DNA of 64,000 nt from Diplonema papillatum (taxonomy: Eukaryota > Euglenozoa > Diplonemea > Diplonemida > Diplonemidae). This document shows positions 62,831 to 64,000 of this stretch, in pieces. The translations under genes and the position numbers were made by a program. Numbering within the stretch: the stretch's first letter is position 1; each line of letters begins with the position of its first letter. The notes under the pieces were generated by a model. That model did no database searches. It was not told where the DNA came from and saw nothing but the letters and a program-made list of their open reading frames with translations. The stretch covers positions 1-64,000 of the forward strand of contig JAPJBO010000303.1 of the NCBI GenBank assembly GCA_030068145.1, read 5' to 3'.

Positions 62831-63027
62831 TCTCCGGAAGAGGGCCATGTGCCCTGTCCCAGAGACTGTCCTTGTGACTTCCCCGGAAGAGGGCCGTGCG
62901 CCCTTCCCAGAGACTGCCCATGTGGCTTCTCCGGAAGAGGGCCGTGCGCCCTTCCCAGAGGCTGTCTCCGTGACTCCGGAAGAGGGCCATGTGCCCTGTC
63001 CCAGAGACTGTCCTTGTGACTTCTTGC
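62831..63027 (+). repeat. 48-bp tandem array, right of the Gag-like ORF
   Basis: Four units of the same repeat in the same orientation as 61313-61498, with the same terminal CTTGTGACTTCTTGCGA. Confidence 0.85.
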
Positions 63028-63314
63028 GACCATATTTACACCTACGTCGTATGGTGTTAGGTATGTACACCCGTAGTGGTGGTATCTACATACCCTCGAT
63101 AGCCCCTGTAGATGCTGTATGTGGGTGTAGTATCTAATACCACTTCCAGGCGATATCAACATCCATCCCGGGGTCATATCCAAACCAGCGGGCATGGGGA
63201 GGCCACAAGCCCCAGCATCTCGTGAGATATGATGAACGCTCACTCGGACACCTTTGGTTAGCTCTCGGTTCATCCCGCCTCGCCAGTCCTGCTCATCACG
63301 ATGCTACGTTCAGG
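63028..63314. other. Intergenic, no gene seen
   Basis: Short TAC/GTA-rich inverted motifs near 63060-63140 only. Confidence 0.4.
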
Positions 63315-63315
63315 G

Positions 63316-63657
63316 TTTAGTGCTCGCCTGCCTTCATGGCACTTGCACTTTATAGAACTCAATGCTTTGGGTGCCTACAGTGGTGCTCGCCTACCTGCAA
63401 GGCACTTGCACTTTACAGAAATCAATGCTTTGACTTCATGGCACTTGCGCCATACAGAACTCGACTTTGGGTGCTTACAGTGGTGCTCGCCTGCCTTCAT
63501 GGCACTTGCAGTTTACAGAACTCAATGCTTTGGGTGCCTACAGTGGTGCTCGCCTGCCTTCATGGCACTTGCAGTTTACAGAACTCAATGCTTTGGGTGC
63601 CTACAGTGGTGCTCGCCTGCCTTCATGGCACTTGCAGTTTACAGAACTCAATGCACT
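63316..63657 (+). repeat. 63-bp tandem repeat, about six copies
   Basis: Unit GGTGCTCGCCTGCCTTCATG + GCACTTGCAGTTTACAGAAC + TCAATGCTTTGGGTGCCTAC + AGT. Exact units start at 63481, 63544 and 63607; earlier units are diverged or deleted. 63 is a multiple of three, so all plus frames stay open (21-residue repeats); I regard these as incidental. Confidence 0.9.
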
Positions 63658-63726
63658 AGTCATGCTTTTTCACTAGTAAAATGACTAGTCAAAACACCTT
63701 TTTCACTTTTACTAGTGCACCGTGTA
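63652..63726. mobile_element. Short relative of the ACTAGT MITE
   Basis: TGCACTAGTCAT at the left and ACTAGTGCACCGTG at the right, with ACTAGT motifs between. The ends match the 222-bp MITE at 18456-18677. Confidence 0.6.
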
Positions 63727-63825
63727 CCCCCTACCCCCCCAGTGCTGATGCTAAGGCCCCTAAACTCGGCATCGTTGTCAGCCGGACGGCAACGAGGGGT
63801 GGGTGGGTACCCCCCCCCCTAAACA

Positions 63826-63852
63826 CCCCCCCCCCCCCCCCCCCCCCCCCCC
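63826..63852 (+). repeat. Poly-C tract
   Basis: 27 consecutive C, preceded by another C-run at 63810-63819. Likely error-prone in assembly. Confidence 0.9.
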
Positions 63853-64000
63853 TCCTGCAGGGCCTGTGTGCAGCAGGGTGGTGACCGCTCTAAGGTGGTT
63901 TCCTCAGCAGCGACCAAGAAAAAAAAAATTTTTTTTTGGCCCAAATCCTCCCAAAAAAGCACTCGAAAAAAAATTTTTTGACCCACTTTTTCCACCATTT

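Noticed and set aside
63301..63684. 107-127-codon plus frames with 21-residue repeats
   Set aside because: Product of a 63-bp tandem repeat; all three frames are open and none has a domain.

Overview
The window is nuclear DNA from a unicellular eukaryote. It has no operons and no bacterial or phage genes. It carries two kinesins, SMP/C2 lipid-transfer proteins, a metacaspase-like protein, a SET/MYND protein, an ankyrin protein and a very large secreted multidomain protein. Introns have GT-AG ends, most coding sequence lies in long exons, coding DNA is GC-rich, and non-LTR retrotransposon debris and satellites are abundant. I cannot name the organism. An alveolate, stramenopile or other algal/protist lineage would fit, but that is inference. 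Every confidently called gene is on the minus strand. All alignments were made by eye.

Layout: 0.2-6.0 kb, a 1.9-kresidue secreted protein (LamG, C-type lectin, EGF, two VWD domains). 7.4-9.2 kb, a metacaspase-like protein that seems to lack its catalytic cysteine. 10.2-13.2 kb, small unrecognised ORFs. 14.3-17.4 kb, an N-terminal-motor kinesin with one intron, followed upstream by a decayed partial copy of its own 5' end. 18-22 kb, MITE and retroelement fragments. 22.0-26.9 kb, a pair of SMP+C2 genes. 27-39 kb, repeat-rich DNA with one ankyrin gene (30.4-32.3 kb) and a palindromic satellite. 39.7-45.5 kb, a second copy of the SMP+C2 pair, with partial copies of the gene 5' ends. 46.3-48.6 kb, a decayed LINE. 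49.4-50.3 kb, a Gag-like ORF. 52.4-56.4 kb, two exons that join in phase into a kinesin-14 with an N-terminal EB1-type CH domain. 57-60.2 kb, a SET/MYND gene with several decayed copies of its 3' end. 60.3-63.7 kb, satellites and a second Gag-like ORF.

Four themes stand out. (1) Most genes carry local, decayed partial tandem copies of one of their own ends. (2) A two-gene SMP/C2 cassette has been duplicated in the same order. (3) A CH-kinesin-14 fusion is reconstructed across a repeat-filled intron. (4) A LINE family has a conserved C-terminal peptide and a 3' hairpin with apparent compensatory changes; copies show an inverted 5' piece and reuse of one target site. Known roles of the families suggest microtubule motors, ER-plasma membrane lipid transfer and an extracellular adhesion protein. 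The genes do not form one pathway.
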